Assembly (NCBI RefSeq): GCF_040783975.1
Contig: NZ_CP160631.1
Coordinates: 3,472,001 to 3,536,000 of the forward strand
Origin: Pantoea sp. Ep11b
GTDB lineage: Bacteria > Pseudomonadota > Gammaproteobacteria > Enterobacterales > Enterobacteriaceae
Direction of reading: 5' to 3'
DNA length: 64,000 nucleotides
This document shows positions 1-9,852 of this stretch, piece by piece. The position numbers were made by a program, and so were the translations under genes. How positions within the stretch are numbered: position 1 is the first letter of the stretch; each line of letters opens with the position of its first letter. The notes below the pieces were generated by a model. It did no database searches. It was given only the letters and a program-made list of their open reading frames with translations, and was not told the origin of the DNA.

Positions 1-6
1 GGATGC
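1..6 (-). tRNA. tRNA-Arg(ACG), 5' end only, cut by window edge
   Basis: The first six bases equal the 5' end (GCATCC on the minus strand) of the three complete tRNA-Arg genes that follow, and the bases after them match the spacer upstream of the next copy. The rest of the gene lies outside the window. This makes at least four tRNA-Arg copies in the operon. Confidence 0.7.
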
Positions 7-65
7 ATTGAGGGGTGTAGCTTTTTATGGACTGACAGAAAGTAATCTGAGGATGATACGAAGAA

Positions 66-142
66 TGGTGCATCCAGGAGGATTCGAACCTCCGACCGCT
101 CGGTTCGTAGCCGAGTACTCTATCCAGCTGAGCTATGGATGC
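66..142 (-). tRNA. argZ: tRNA-Arg(ACG)
   Basis: This is a 77-nt tRNA read leftward, beginning GCATCC and ending in an encoded CCA. It has a D-loop AGCTCAGCTGG, anticodon ACG in the context CTACGAA, and a T-arm GGTTCGAATCC. The ACG anticodon is normally edited to ICG and reads CGU, CGC and CGA codons. It is one of at least four identical copies downstream of tRNA-Ser, as in the serV-argVYZQ operon of E. coli; the assignment of symbol to copy is by position only. Confidence 0.95.
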
Positions 143-200
143 ATTGAGGGTGTAACTTTTTATGGACTGACAGAAACCAACCTGAGGATGATACGAAGAA

Positions 201-277
201 TGGTGCATCCAGGAGGATTCGAACCTCCGACCGCTCGGTTCGTAGCCGAGTACTCTATCCAGCTGAGCTATGGATGC
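201..277 (-). tRNA. argY: tRNA-Arg(ACG)
   Basis: This copy is identical over 77 nt to those at 66-142 and 496-572, with anticodon ACG and an encoded CCA end. It is the middle complete copy of the leftward tRNA operon. The symbol is assigned by position relative to the E. coli cluster. Confidence 0.95.
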
Positions 278-360
278 ATAAATCAAATTCTTGTACAACG
301 CAGGGTGCTGACTACTCACCATGAAGGAATTGCTAGTTCGCTTTGTTTCTTTCTTTTCGA

Positions 361-433
361 TGGTGCATCCAGGAGGATGACTCAGCTTACGCTTCGCCCT
401 GTGGCGCCGTTGCTGATGCAACGTTATCCTCCT
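361..433 (-). other. tRNA-like structured spacer with tRNA-Arg 3' end
   Basis: Between tRNA-Arg copies 2 and 3, the minus strand carries a 73-nt element whose last 18 bases (361-378) equal the 3' end of tRNA-Arg, including CCA. Its 5' bases AGGAGGAT (426-433) pair perfectly with ATCCTCCT (371-378). Inside is a perfect hairpin CGTTGC-ATCA-GCAACG and a weaker CGCC/GGCG stem. A second hairpin, TAACGC-GAAT-GCGTTA (445-460), stands just 5' of it. There is no anticodon arm, and ten bases rather than four follow the closing stem, so it is not a functional tRNA. It could be a decayed tRNA copy, a processing signal, or a stable spacer RNA released from the precursor. Confidence 0.55.
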
Positions 434-495
434 TAGTGCGGTCTTAACGCGAATGCGTTATGTCACACTGAGGCACTTCGCCATACCCGAAAATA

Positions 496-572
496 TGGTG
501 CATCCAGGAGGATTCGAACCTCCGACCGCTCGGTTCGTAGCCGAGTACTCTATCCAGCTGAGCTATGGATGC
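496..572 (-). tRNA. argV: tRNA-Arg(ACG)
   Basis: This copy is identical to the other tRNA-Arg copies (77 nt, anticodon ACG, encoded CCA). It is the first arginine tRNA after tRNA-Ser, from which it is separated by only eight bases, so both must be cut from one precursor. Confidence 0.95.
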
Positions 573-580
573 ATCGAAAA

Positions 581-673
581 TGGCGGTGAGGGAGGGATTC
601 GAACCCTCGATACAGCTTTTGACCGTATACTCCCTTAGCAGGGGAGCGCCTTCAGCCTCTCGGCCACCTCACC
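581..673 (-). tRNA. serV: tRNA-Ser(GCU)
   Basis: This is a 93-nt class II tRNA read leftward. It starts GGTGAGG, has anticodon GCT in the context CTGCTAA, a long variable arm typical of serine tRNAs, a T-arm GGTTCGAATCC and an encoded CCA end. It decodes AGC and AGU. It is the first gene of the operon, about 57 bases downstream of the inferred start site, and lies directly downstream of csrA as in E. coli. Confidence 0.96.
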
Positions 674-729
674 TTACGCTTTCTTTCGAACCGTGCTTCT
701 GAACTTGTTTCTGCTCATCGGCACTGCGT

Positions 730-764
730 GGCGCACATATTACTTTCCCGGACTTTTAAGTCAA
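730..764 (-). promoter_or_regulatory. Promoter of the serV-argVYZ tRNA operon
   Basis: On the minus strand a -35 box TTGACT (759-764) and a -10 box TAATAT (737-742) are separated by 16 bases. A GC-rich discriminator (GTGCGCC) follows, putting the start near 730. A strong promoter with a GC-rich discriminator is typical of stable-RNA operons under stringent control. The rest of 674-954 is AT-rich and holds no gene. Confidence 0.75.
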
Positions 765-921
765 ACAATTTTTCCAAAACTTTTTTCGATTGCACAAATC
801 ACACACAATCGGGACAAAATGACGGCAAAAAGAGTGAATTATCAACACTGAAAGCAGGTCGTGTTGGCAAAAATGCGACGTGAAGAGGAGAAGGAAAGGC
901 AGGAATTTTGCAGAAAGCGGT

Positions 922-947
922 AGCGCCTCGCACAGGTGCGAGGCGCT
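922..947 (-). terminator. Hairpin downstream of csrA
   Basis: There is an eleven-base inverted repeat (AGCGCCTCGCA with TGCGAGGCGCT) just after the csrA stop codon. The run of T after it on the minus strand is weak, so termination may be partial or the stem may mainly protect the 3' end. Confidence 0.5.
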
Positions 948-954
948 GAATCCG

Positions 955-1140
955 TTAAACGCTGGTTTGTTGCGTTTTTTCAGCCTGGATGCGCTGATAG
1001 ATCTCTTCGCGATGCACAGAAACCTCTTTCGGCGCGTTAACCCCTATACGAACCTGGTTACCCTTCACACCCAGTACCGTTACAGTTACCTCATCACCGA
1101 TCATGAGGGTTTCACCAACTCGACGAGTTAGAATAAGCAT
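955..1140 (-). CDS. csrA: Carbon storage regulator CsrA
   Basis: CsrA is a small homodimeric RNA-binding protein that binds GGA motifs in mRNA leaders, blocking translation or changing mRNA stability. It represses glycogen synthesis and biofilm formation and favours glycolysis and motility. The 61-residue product has the full family sequence: MLILTRR at the N-terminus, the [16 protein letters not shown] segment carrying the RNA-binding arginine near residue 44, and a variable C-terminal tail. The family is about 61 residues in enterobacteria, so it is complete. It lies between alaS and the tRNA operon, the standard enterobacterial position. Its antagonist RNA (CsrB) and the kinase that controls that RNA (BarA) are both encoded further right in this window. 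Confidence 0.98.
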   Translation of the reverse strand: MLILTRRVGETLMIGDEVTVTVLGVKGNQVRIGVNAPKEVSVHREEIYQRIQAEKTQQTSV

Positions 1141-1332
1141 TCTTTGCTCCTTGAAAGATTAAAAGAGTCGGGCTTGTACAGGCACCCGGCATTATCCATC
1201 ATTTAACGCTGCACATTGGCTGTGAGAATGACACCTATGCGCATCGATGCGCCAATACATTCTGCTGATAGTTAGTTTAGCCGAAATACACTACATCAAC
1301 CTGACTTTGTCATTTGCTGCTCTGGCACTGTA

Positions 1333-1364
1333 TTAAAAAGCGCCGGAACCGGGGTTCTGACGCT
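1333..1364 (-). terminator. Rho-independent terminator of alaS
   Basis: On the minus strand, shortly after the alaS stop, an imperfect hairpin (AGCGTCAGAACC pairing with GGTTCCGGCGCT) is followed by TTTTT. It separates alaS from csrA, so csrA is expected to have its own promoters within about 1141-1332. Confidence 0.8.
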
Positions 1365-1389
1365 TCATACAATGCTTTATTCTATTTCA

Positions 1390-4017
1390 TTACAGGCGGC
1401 TGTTGACCCAGCTCTCTACCCCTGCCAGAGCGCCTTTAAGCGCCTCAGCATCATTACCACCCGCTTGCGCCATGTCAGGACGACCACCGCCCTTCCCGCC
1501 CACCTGCTGGGCCAGACCGGCAATCAGTTCGCCCGCTTTAACGCGGTCAGTCAGATCTTTGGTCACGCCCGCAATCAGCGACACTTTGCCGTCTGCCACG
1601 GTTGCCAGCACGATAATCGCAGACCCCAGTTGATTCTTGAGATCGTCCACCATGGTACGCAACATTTTAGGTTCGACATTGCTGAGCTCACTGACCAGCA
1701 GTTTCGCGCCCTTCACATCAACAGCCTGGCTGCTCAGTGAAGCACTCTCCTGCGCGGCCTGTTGATCGCGCAGTTGCTGCAACTCTTTCTCCAGCGCACG
1801 GACATGATCGACCAGACCACGCACCTTCTCGTTCAGATTGCTGCTGTTCGCTTTGACCAGCTGCGCCAGATCGTGCAGCTGGCTGCTCTGCGCATTGACC
1901 TGGGCCAGCGCAGCTTCACCGGTAATCGCTTCAATACGACGAATACCGGCCGCTGTGCCTGATTCAGCCTGAATGCGGAACAGACCAATATCACCGGTCC
2001 GTGCAGCATGGGTTCCCCCGCACAGCTCAACAGAGAAATCACCCATAGTCAGAACACGTACGCGCTGGTCATATTTCTCGCCAAACAAAGCCATCGCACC
2101 TTTAGACTTCGCCGCGTCGAGATCCATCACTTCCGTTTCTACCGGCAGGTTGCGGCGGATCTGTGCATTGACAATATCTTCGACCCGGCGAATCTCCTGA
2201 GGTTTCATCGCTTCGAAGTGCGAGAAGTCAAAACGCAGATATTTGTCGTTAACCAGTGAGCCTTTCTGAGCCACATGTTCGCCCAGAACCTGACGCAATG
2301 CGGCGTGTAATAAGTGGGTCGCAGAGTGGTTCAGGCGGATACGCGCACGACGTGCCGCATCGACCTGCGCCTCAAGGCGATCACCGATACGCAACTGCCC
2401 TGCGGCCAGCTTACCGACATGACCGATGGCCTGACCATATTTTTGTGTGTCCTGAACGCTAAATTCAGCATTCTTCCCTTTCAGCAACCCGGTATCGCCA
2501 ACCTGACCACCCGACTCACCATAGAAGGGGGTTTCATCCAGCACAACGACGGCATCCTGACCGGCGGTCACTTCATCCACCGCCTCGCCAGCAACATAGA
2601 GCGCTTTCACCGTGGCCGCTAAATCAAGCTGCTCGTAACCTTCAAAGGAAGAGGCCGCGTCAATGCGGATTACATTGCTGTAGTCTGCGCCGAAGCCACT
2701 CGCTTCACGCGCGCGCTGGCGCTGCTGATCCATCGCCTGCTCAAAGCCCGCTTCGTCGATTTTCAGGTTACGTTCGCGGCAGACATCCGCCGTCAAATCA
2801 GCCGGGAAGCCAAAGGTGTCGTAGAGACGGAAGACGATTTCGCCATCCAGCGTGTCGCCCTGCAGTTTTTCCAGCTCGTCATCCAGCAGCGCCAGTCCGC
2901 GTTCCAGCGTACGGGCAAACTGATCCTCTTCGCTTTTCAGCACCTGCTCAACCTGAGCCTGCTGACGCTGCAGCTCTTCACCCGCGGCACCCATAACCTC
3001 GATCAGCGGCGCAACCAGCTTGTAGAAGAATGCCTCTTTGGCGCCCAGCATGTTGCCATGACGCACCGCACGACGAATGATACGACGCAGCACGTAGCCA
3101 CGGTTCTCGTTCGACGGGATTACGCCATCCGCAATCAGGAATGCGCAGGAGCGGATATGGTCAGCAATCACGCGCAGTGATTTATTGCTGAGATCGGTCG
3201 CGCCGGTCACCTTCGCGACAGCCTGAATCAGTTTCTGGAACAGGTCGATTTCATAGTTTGAGTTGACGTGTTGCAGAACGGCGGAGATACGCTCAAGGCC
3301 CATTCCGGTATCAACCGACGGTTTTGGCAGCGGCAGCATGGTGCCATCCGCCTGACGGTTGAACTGCATAAAGACGATGTTCCAGATCTCGATGTAGCGA
3401 TCGCCATCCTCTTCCGGGCTGCCTGGCGGGCCACCCCAGATGTGATCGCCATGATCGTAGAAAATCTCGCTGCACGGGCCACAAGGGCCGGTGTCGCCCA
3501 TCTGCCAGAAGTTATCTGACGCGTAGGCGCTGCCTTTGTTGTCGCCAATGCGAATGATGCGCTCACGCGGCACACCAATTTCGTTCGCCCAGATATCAAA
3601 GGCTTCATCATCGGTTTCATAAACCGTCACCCACAGGCGCTCTTTTGGCAGGCTGAACCACTGTTCGCTCGTCAGCAGTTCCCAGGCAAAACCAATCGCC
3701 TCTCTCTTGAAGTAATCACCAAAGCTGAAGTTACCCAGCATTTCGAAGAAGGTGTGGTGGCGGGCGGTGTAACCGACGTTTTCAAGATCGTTGTGTTTAC
3801 CCCCTGCGCGAACGCAGCGTTGCGACGTGGTCGCACGGGTATAGTCACGTTTGTCCTGACCGAGGAACACATCTTTAAACTGGTTCATCCCGGCGTTAGT
3901 AAACAACAACGTTGGATCGTTATTCGGTACGAGGGAGCTGCTGGTTACAACCTCATGTCCCTTGCTATGAAAAAAGTCGAGAAACGCCTGACGGATCTCA
4001 GCAGTGCTCTTGCTCAT
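1390..4017 (-). CDS. alaS: Alanine--tRNA ligase
   Basis: Alanyl-tRNA synthetase attaches alanine to tRNA-Ala in the cytoplasm and edits mischarged Ser-tRNA-Ala. The 875-residue product has the class II catalytic core at the N-terminus (from [13 protein letters not shown]), then the editing domain with its zinc motif HSATHLLH around residue 565 and CGGTH around residue 665. The C-terminal C-Ala region with a helical stretch (about 720-760) and a glycine-rich [12 protein letters not shown] segment follows. The length is one residue short of the E. coli enzyme. It lies between recX and csrA and ends in its own terminator. Confidence 0.98.
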   Translation of the reverse strand: MSKSTAEIRQAFLDFFHSKGHEVVTSSSLVPNNDPTLLFTNAGMNQFKDVFLGQDKRDYTRATTSQRCVRAGGKHNDLENVGYTARHHTFFEMLGNFSFGDYFKREAIGFAWELLTSEQWFSLPKERLWVTVYETDDEAFDIWANEIGVPRERIIRIGDNKGSAYASDNFWQMGDTGPCGPCSEIFYDHGDHIWGGPPGSPEEDGDRYIEIWNIVFMQFNRQADGTMLPLPKPSVDTGMGLERISAVLQHVNSNYEIDLFQKLIQAVAKVTGATDLSNKSLRVIADHIRSCAFLIADGVIPSNENRGYVLRRIIRRAVRHGNMLGAKEAFFYKLVAPLIEVMGAAGEELQRQQAQVEQVLKSEEDQFARTLERGLALLDDELEKLQGDTLDGEIVFRLYDTFGFPADLTADVCRERNLKIDEAGFEQAMDQQRQRAREASGFGADYSNVIRIDAASSFEGYEQLDLAATVKALYVAGEAVDEVTAGQDAVVVLDETPFYGESGGQVGDTGLLKGKNAEFSVQDTQKYGQAIGHVGKLAAGQLRIGDRLEAQVDAARRARIRLNHSATHLLHAALRQVLGEHVAQKGSLVNDKYLRFDFSHFEAMKPQEIRRVEDIVNAQIRRNLPVETEVMDLDAAKSKGAMALFGEKYDQRVRVLTMGDFSVELCGGTHAARTGDIGLFRIQAESGTAAGIRRIEAITGEAALAQVNAQSSQLHDLAQLVKANSSNLNEKVRGLVDHVRALEKELQQLRDQQAAQESASLSSQAVDVKGAKLLVSELSNVEPKMLRTMVDDLKNQLGSAIIVLATVADGKVSLIAGVTKDLTDRVKAGELIAGLAQQVGGKGGGRPDMAQAGGNDAEALKGALAGVESWVNSRL

Positions 4018-4149
4018 ATATGTCCTGGAATCACGCTAACGAACGTTCCCTCCGATCGGCGCAGCCACTTTTCGTGGTGCCTGACCAGAGGAACAAAAAG
4101 TGGGAATAAGATAAAATTTCTTCAGTGGGAAGTAAAATTACATCGGCTT

Positions 4150-4674
4150 TTAGTCATCAAAATTTCTGAAAACAGACTGGATATCCTCGCTCTTAAAGCC
4201 CTTCGATTGCAGATAGCGCAGCACTTTCGCTTTCTCTTTCCACTCAGTGGGTAGCGGATGGCCAAATTTTCTCTCCGCCATCTGTGCCGCTCTCGCCGCC
4301 CAGTCAACCTCTGTCTCCTCCATCGCGAGGTCAATCGCCTCGCGATCAATACCTTTCTGGGCCAGCTCAAGGCGCACGCGCTGTGATCCCAGACCTTTGC
4401 GGCTTCGGCTCTGAATAAAACGTTCGGTAAAACGTTCGTCGTTCAGCCAGCCACTCTCCTGACACCAGTCCAGCACCTGCTCCAGCAGATCGTCGGGGAT
4501 AATTTCGGGCTCTTTCTTTTGTGCCCATGCGGCACGCTGAGCAGACTGTTGCAGCTTACGCGCCAGTTCGGCACGGCTGTGATCGCGCTGACCCAGAATG
4601 CGCATCGCGCGGTCAAGCAGGCGGGAGTAAGAGACGACGTCAGGTTGAGCCTGAGGCTGTGAAGATTCAGTCAT
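4150..4674 (-). CDS. recX: Regulatory protein RecX
   Basis: RecX binds RecA filaments and restrains their growth and ATPase and coprotease activity. The product is 174 residues, with the helical RecX repeats visible (SRLLDRAMRILGQRDHSRAELARKL, then WLNDERFTERFIQSRSRKGLGSQRVR). The start at 4674 (MTESSQ) is chosen because AAGGAG lies seven bases upstream and E. coli RecX also begins MTES; an in-frame ATG six codons earlier lacks such a site. It follows recA by about 120 bases, beyond a terminator hairpin. In E. coli recX is made at low level by readthrough from recA, which this layout also suggests. Confidence 0.95.
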   Translation of the reverse strand: MTESSQPQAQPDVVSYSRLLDRAMRILGQRDHSRAELARKLQQSAQRAAWAQKKEPEIIPDDLLEQVLDWCQESGWLNDERFTERFIQSRSRKGLGSQRVRLELAQKGIDREAIDLAMEETEVDWAARAAQMAERKFGHPLPTEWKEKAKVLRYLQSKGFKSEDIQSVFRNFDD

Positions 4675-4755
4675 ACTGCGCTCCTTGTACAAACAGAGAG
4701 GAGATTATGGCGACAGAACAGGACAGAGGAAAGGCGGAAAAGGACACTGAGGAGG

Positions 4756-4793
4756 CAAAAACAGCGGGAGAGGCTTTCGCCTCTCCCGCTGTT
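4756..4793 (-). terminator. recA terminator / recA-recX attenuator
   Basis: On the minus strand a 15-base perfect stem (AACAGCGGGAGAGGC and its complement) with a GAAA loop is followed by TTTTTGCC. It should end most recA transcripts and let a fraction read through into recX. Confidence 0.9.
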
Positions 4794-4797
4794 GTGA

Positions 4798-5877
<1,080 letters not shown>

Positions 5878-5932
5878 TCAAGCCGGGTAAACACGCACTC
5901 AGTTGGTGCCTGCACTCTTTCTGTTGCCGACA

Positions 5933-5960
5933 ATTATACTGTATAGTCATACAGTATCAA
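5933..5960 (-). promoter_or_regulatory. recA promoter with LexA (SOS) box
   Basis: On the minus strand a -35 TTGATA (5955-5960) and a consensus -10 TATAAT (5933-5938) are separated by 16 bases. The spacer (5939-5954) is exactly the SOS box CTGTATGACTATACAG, a perfect CTGT-N8-ACAG. LexA bound here would occlude RNA polymerase, as known for recA in E. coli. Confidence 0.97.
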
Positions 5961-5962
5961 GT

Positions 5963-6457
5963 TTAATTTGTCAGAAATTCGCCATACAGTGTCTGCAGGG
6001 CCCACGCCACCGACTGGCGGCGGACGGCATCACGATCGCCGCTGAAATGCTGCAGAAAAGTCAACACGTTATCCTGCGGCCCGGCAAAGCCAAACCACAC
6101 CGTACCTACCGGTTTTTCTGCACTGCCGCCATCCGGGCCGGCAATGCCGCTGACCGAGATTGCGTAGTCGGCACGGGCAGCCTCGCGGGCCCCCAGCGCC
6201 ATCTCGCGCACCACCACTTCACTGACTGCGCCAGCCTGTTCCAGCGACGCCGCCTGAACGTTTACCAGCTGCTGTTTCGCCTCATTACTGTAGGTCACAA
6301 ACCCGCGTTCGAACCAGGCGGAACTGCCGCTGATATCGGTAAACACCTTGGCAATCCATCCGCCTGTACAGGATTCCGCACAGGTGACAGTGGCATTGCG
6401 CTGCTTCAGTTGCTCCCCTATCCGGGCGCTGAGCGCCTGCAATTGCTGATCGTCCAT
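5963..6457 (-). CDS. pncC: Nicotinamide-nucleotide amidohydrolase PncC
   Basis: PncC deamidates nicotinamide mononucleotide to nicotinate mononucleotide, recycling the NMN released by the NAD-dependent DNA ligase. The 164-residue protein is a stand-alone CinA C-terminal domain, with AESCTGG near the N-terminus and SGIAGPDGG and KPVGTVWFGF in the second half. The start at 6457 (MDDQQLQAL) has GGAGAG just upstream and fits the family start; an upstream in-frame ATG would add 23 residues not seen in relatives. It sits directly upstream of recA, as in E. coli, and ends only a few bases before the recA promoter. Confidence 0.93.
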   Translation of the reverse strand: MDDQQLQALSARIGEQLKQRNATVTCAESCTGGWIAKVFTDISGSSAWFERGFVTYSNEAKQQLVNVQAASLEQAGAVSEVVVREMALGAREAARADYAISVSGIAGPDGGSAEKPVGTVWFGFAGPQDNVLTFLQHFSGDRDAVRRQSVAWALQTLYGEFLTN

Positions 6458-6562
6458 TGCATCTCTCCGTTTAGCTGTGGGTTGAAGGTGGTGCAGAAAG
6501 CGCACTTTTTCAAGGTCATCCGCCACGATTGCGCTATTTTTGCGGCAGACTTTCCACCGCGC

Positions 6563-7339
6563 TTACCGTTTTTTCACCGCAATCATAAAAAGACGCGGAA
6601 AGGCGAGCAGAACCTGGCCATCCGCCTGAGCAGGATAGGCGGTGACAAGACGCTGATGATAATCGGCCAGAAAGGCGCGCTGTCCGGCCTCATCCAGGCT
6701 CGCCAGAAATGGTCTGAGGCCGGTGGCCCGCAGCCAGCTGATAATCGCCTGCGCATCGGCCATGACGTGATAATAGGTGGTGCGCCAGATATCGACCTCA
6801 CAACCCGCCTGCGTCAGCAGATCGTAATAGTCACCCGCGGAGAGCAGCTGCGTGCACTCAGCGGCCTCTGCGTTGATCAGTGGCCGCCAGCGCGCTGATG
6901 CCGCCACCTCGCGCATCAGCCGATGCGAAGGCTCCTGCAGATTATCCGGCATCTGCACGGCCAGCACACCGCCGGGTGCCAGCTGAGCAACCAGATGAGG
7001 GAATAGCGTGGAGTGATTATCCAGCCATTGCAGTGAAGCGTTGGCATAAACCACCTGCTGCGGGGCATCCGCCTGCCAGCTACGGATATCGGCCTGAACA
7101 AAGCGACACCGCGGCAGGCGCTCTCTGGCCTGCGTCAGCATCGTCGCTGAACTGTCGAGCCCGGTGATCTGTGCCAGCGGCCAGGCGTCAGTAAGCAGTT
7201 CAGTGCTGTTACCCGGCCCGCATCCCAGATCGGTAACCCGCTCGACCTGCTCCATCGTGATGCGCGCCAGCAACTCCCGGGCCGGACGGGTTCGTTCCGC
7301 TTCAAATTTACGATACAGCACGGGATCCCACTCTTTCAT
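6563..7339 (-). CDS. tam: Trans-aconitate 2-methyltransferase
   Basis: Tam transfers a methyl group from S-adenosylmethionine to trans-aconitate, a spontaneous product of cis-aconitate that inhibits aconitase. The 258-residue product shows the class I methyltransferase SAM motif [13 protein letters not shown] near residue 38, then [14 protein letters not shown] and the family stretch [12 protein letters not shown]. These match E. coli Tam closely. Two ATG codons are adjacent; the second (7339) is preferred because GAGAGG stands five bases before it. In E. coli tam is not next to pncC, so its position here is a local difference. Confidence 0.93.
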   Translation of the reverse strand: MKEWDPVLYRKFEAERTRPARELLARITMEQVERVTDLGCGPGNSTELLTDAWPLAQITGLDSSATMLTQARERLPRCRFVQADIRSWQADAPQQVVYANASLQWLDNHSTLFPHLVAQLAPGGVLAVQMPDNLQEPSHRLMREVAASARWRPLINAEAAECTQLLSAGDYYDLLTQAGCEVDIWRTTYYHVMADAQAIISWLRATGLRPFLASLDEAGQRAFLADYHQRLVTAYPAQADGQVLLAFPRLFMIAVKKR

Positions 7340-7526
7340 CATGACCTCTCACCAGGTTATCAGAGACATCTGCTTAGTCAGACGGATGAAAAGCGAAAAA
7401 GTGCAGACCTTTACCGATTATCGTGGCGTTACGGCGCGGGAAAGAGAGAGGGGCTGCACGGCAGGCGGGATGACTGGAACTAAAACCGTACTGAACACAG
7501 CGGGCGCGTCCCTGCCCCCCCCGATC

Positions 7527-7862
7527 TCAGTTCTTTTTCACAAACTCAGACTTCAGTTTCATCGGGCCAAAACCGTCGATTTTACAATCGATGTTGTGAT
7601 CGCCTTCGACCAGACGAATACTTTTCACTTTGGTGCCAATCTTCAGCGATGAGGAGCTGCCCTTCACCTTGAGATCTTTAATCACCGTTACGCTGTCGCC
7701 ATCTGCCAGCAGATTGCCGTTGGCATCACGCACTTCCAGTGTGGCGTTGCTGTTGTCGCCTTCTCCCGCGGTCCAGATATGACCGCAGGAGGGGCAGTTA
7801 AGGTTATCGCCATCTTGCCAGGTGTAATCGGCGTGACAGGCTGGGCAGGCAGGTAAAGACAT
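7527..7862 (-). CDS. yjdM: PhnA/YjdM family zinc-ribbon protein
   Basis: This 111-residue protein opens with a zinc ribbon (CPAC and CPSC pairs within the first 30 residues) followed by the YjdM/PhnA domain ([17 protein letters not shown], then [17 protein letters not shown] at the C-terminus). The family was named after the phn operon, but its E. coli member is not needed for phosphonate use and its role is unknown. It stands alone between tam and mltB, with no phosphonate genes nearby. Confidence 0.9.
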   Translation of the reverse strand: MSLPACPACHADYTWQDGDNLNCPSCGHIWTAGEGDNSNATLEVRDANGNLLADGDSVTVIKDLKVKGSSSSLKIGTKVKSIRLVEGDHNIDCKIDGFGPMKLKSEFVKKN

Positions 7863-7942
7863 AACGACTCCGGAAGTATCAGCGGCGCGGTGGCCTGAAA
7901 AAGGGCGTCATCATATAACCTTACAGTTAATAAGGACAGCCT

Positions 7943-9025
7943 TTATAACAGACCGCCCTGCCGTGCCTTGCTCACCGCCTCGCCCAGCTGCCACACCGCC
8001 ATCGCATAATGGGTGCTGTGGTTGTAGCGGGTGATCACGTAGAAATTGGGTAAGCCGTACCAGTACTGATAGCTGGTGCCCAGATCGAGGCGCAGCAGGC
8101 TGACCTGATCGTTTCCATCCAGCGAACCCTGCGGTGACAGGCCGGAAGCCGCCAGCATGCTCACGCTGTAGCGGGTTTTAAAGCCATCTTCCAGCATCGG
8201 CGCCTGGCCGCTGGCCGGAACCGCCACATTTTCGCCGCTGCGCCAGCCATGCTTCTGGAAGTAGTGCGCCACACTGCCAATGGCGTCCACCGGATCCCAC
8301 AGGTTGGCATGACCGTCGCCGTTGAAATCAACCGCATAGTCATTGTAGGAAGAGGGCATAAACTGACCGTAGCCCATTGCCCCGGCAAACGAGCCTTTCA
8401 GCGCCAGCGGATCATCCTGCTCTTTACGCGACATCAGCAGAAAGGTCTCCAGCTCGCTGCTGAAGTAGGCGGCGCGGCGCGGATAGTTAAACGATAAGGT
8501 CGCCAGCGCATCCAGAATGCGGGTTTTGCCCATCACACGACCCCAGCGGGTTTCCACGCCGATGATGCCGACAATAATTTCCGGCGGTACCCCATAGACC
8601 TGCTGCGCGCGTTGCAGCGCATCCTGATACTGATTCCAGAATGCCACGCCGTTCTGCACGTTGTCCGGGGTGATGAACTTGTTGCGATAGCGGATCCAGG
8701 CGCCGTTAGGACCCGGCGCAGGCGTGTAGCTCGGCGCCTGACGATCCATCAGCCGCAGCACGTAATCCAGTCGTTTTGCCTGCCCGATGATGTTGTGCAG
8801 CTGCTGACGATCAAAGTCATGCTTCTCCACCATCTTATCGATGAACTGTTCGGCTGCCGGATTACCGGCGAAGTCACCAGACATCGCCTGTCCGCTGTGC
8901 GCCGGCTGCAGTAAAAAACCGCCCTGCGGTGCAGGCAGCATCTTCTGCTGTGAAGGAACTTCAGGTTTGCTGCTGCAGGAAGCCAGAAGCGGAATAAACG
9001 CAAGAAGGGCTAACTTGAAACGCAT
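7943..9025 (-). CDS. mltB: Membrane-bound lytic murein transglycosylase B
   Basis: MltB cleaves the MurNAc-GlcNAc bond of peptidoglycan, leaving 1,6-anhydro ends. The 360-residue precursor has a lipoprotein signal with lipobox LLASC (acylated Cys17), and Ser at +2 predicts an outer-membrane location. The SltB-type catalytic domain follows, with the catalytic Glu in GIIGVETRWGR, then GAMGYGQFMPSSY and the calcium-loop-like DFNGDGHANLWDP. The C-terminal VITRYNHSTHYAMAV is typical of the family. The length matches E. coli MltB (361). In E. coli mltB is adjacent to pncC; here tam and yjdM lie between. Confidence 0.96.
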   Translation of the reverse strand: MRFKLALLAFIPLLASCSSKPEVPSQQKMLPAPQGGFLLQPAHSGQAMSGDFAGNPAAEQFIDKMVEKHDFDRQQLHNIIGQAKRLDYVLRLMDRQAPSYTPAPGPNGAWIRYRNKFITPDNVQNGVAFWNQYQDALQRAQQVYGVPPEIIVGIIGVETRWGRVMGKTRILDALATLSFNYPRRAAYFSSELETFLLMSRKEQDDPLALKGSFAGAMGYGQFMPSSYNDYAVDFNGDGHANLWDPVDAIGSVAHYFQKHGWRSGENVAVPASGQAPMLEDGFKTRYSVSMLAASGLSPQGSLDGNDQVSLLRLDLGTSYQYWYGLPNFYVITRYNHSTHYAMAVWQLGEAVSKARQGGLL

Positions 9026-9137
9026 CGGTTATCCATAAACGAGGGGTGAATTCAGATGCGCTAATAGTAGACGTTCAGGACCATGACATACAGGTCAAAA
9101 TCTTAAAAAAACGTCAATGAGGGGAGCGGTCACGATG

Positions 9138-9165
9138 GCCGCGGGGGAGGGTTTTTCCCGCGGCC
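9138..9165 (-). terminator. Possible terminator of narGHJI
   Basis: A nine-base perfect GC stem (GGCCGCGGG with CCCGCGGCC) begins ten bases beyond the narI stop codon. No clear T run follows on the minus strand, so it is only a probable transcript end. Confidence 0.45.
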
Positions 9166-9174
9166 AGGCTGCGT

Positions 9175-9852
9175 TTAGCGGCGGTTTCGCACCAGCTGAT
9201 AGCGGCGGGTCAGATACTCAACCGGCGCGCTCCAGATGTGCACCAGGCGGCAGAACGGAAAGAGCAGGAACAGCGTCATTCCCAGCACCATGTGGATGCG
9301 ATAGATCAGCGCCACCCCGTCCAGATGCTGAGACGCACCCGCGTGGAACGTCACCACCGCCTGCGCCCAGCCCACCAGCTTCATCATTTCACTGCCGTCC
9401 GGATGCTGAGCGGAAAAAGGGATGGTCAGCAGGCCCAGCGTGGCCTGCGCCACCAGCAGTGTGATGATCAGAATGTCACCGACGCTGCTGGTGGCGCGCA
9501 CCCGGGGATTGGTCAGCCGGCGCTTCAGCAGCAGCGCCCCACCCGCCAGGGTCATTGCACCGAACAGGCCACCGGCGATCATCGCCAGCTTCTGCTTCAC
9601 ATCGATCGGCAGAAAGGATTCATACATCCAGTGCGGCGTCAGCATCCCGACGGCATGACCAAAGAAGATACCGATGATGCCGATGTGGAAGAGGTTGGAG
9701 GCGAGGCGCATCCCCTTCTTGTCCAGCATCTGGCTGGAACCGGCGCGCCAGCTGTACTGCCCGTAGTCATAGCGCAGCCAGCTTCCCACCAGGAAGACCG
9801 TCCCGGCGAGATAGGGGTAAATATCGAAGAAGAAGGTGTTGATAAAATTCAT
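9175..9852 (-). CDS. narI: Respiratory nitrate reductase 1 gamma subunit
   Basis: NarI is the membrane cytochrome b subunit that oxidises quinol on the periplasmic side and passes electrons to NarH. The 225-residue product, equal in length to E. coli NarI, has five hydrophobic segments. The heme-ligand histidines are at 56 and 66 ([13 protein letters not shown]), with the second pair expected near 187 and 205 in the [15 protein letters not shown] to HIW region. It is the last gene of narGHJI and overlaps narJ by four bases (ATGA), indicating translational coupling. Confidence 0.97.
   Translation of the reverse strand: MNFINTFFFDIYPYLAGTVFLVGSWLRYDYGQYSWRAGSSQMLDKKGMRLASNLFHIGIIGIFFGHAVGMLTPHWMYESFLPIDVKQKLAMIAGGLFGAMTLAGGALLLKRRLTNPRVRATSSVGDILIITLLVAQATLGLLTIPFSAQHPDGSEMMKLVGWAQAVVTFHAGASQHLDGVALIYRIHMVLGMTLFLLFPFCRLVHIWSAPVEYLTRRYQLVRNRR

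Larger units (their letters stand above)
7..277 (-). repeat. Tandem repeat of spacer plus tRNA-Arg
   Basis: Two consecutive units of about 135 bases each consist of a 58-59-base spacer plus an identical 77-base tRNA. The spacers (7-65 and 143-200) differ by one indel and a handful of substitutions, while the tRNAs are identical. This is what tandem duplication followed by homogenisation of tRNA genes produces. The spacer before the third copy (278-495) is different and longer. Confidence 0.9.

Noticed and set aside
8..436. 142-codon open frame over the tRNA cluster with a repeated peptide
   Set aside because: It is produced by translating the tandem tRNA-Arg copies on the wrong strand; the repeat comes from the tRNAs.
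5903..6898. 331-codon plus-strand open frame
   Set aside because: It is antisense to pncC and the end of tam and crosses the recA promoter; no family features.
7368..7526. Small gene between tam and yjdM
   Set aside because: The only frame here runs out of the tam 5' end on the opposite strand, without a ribosome site or domain.
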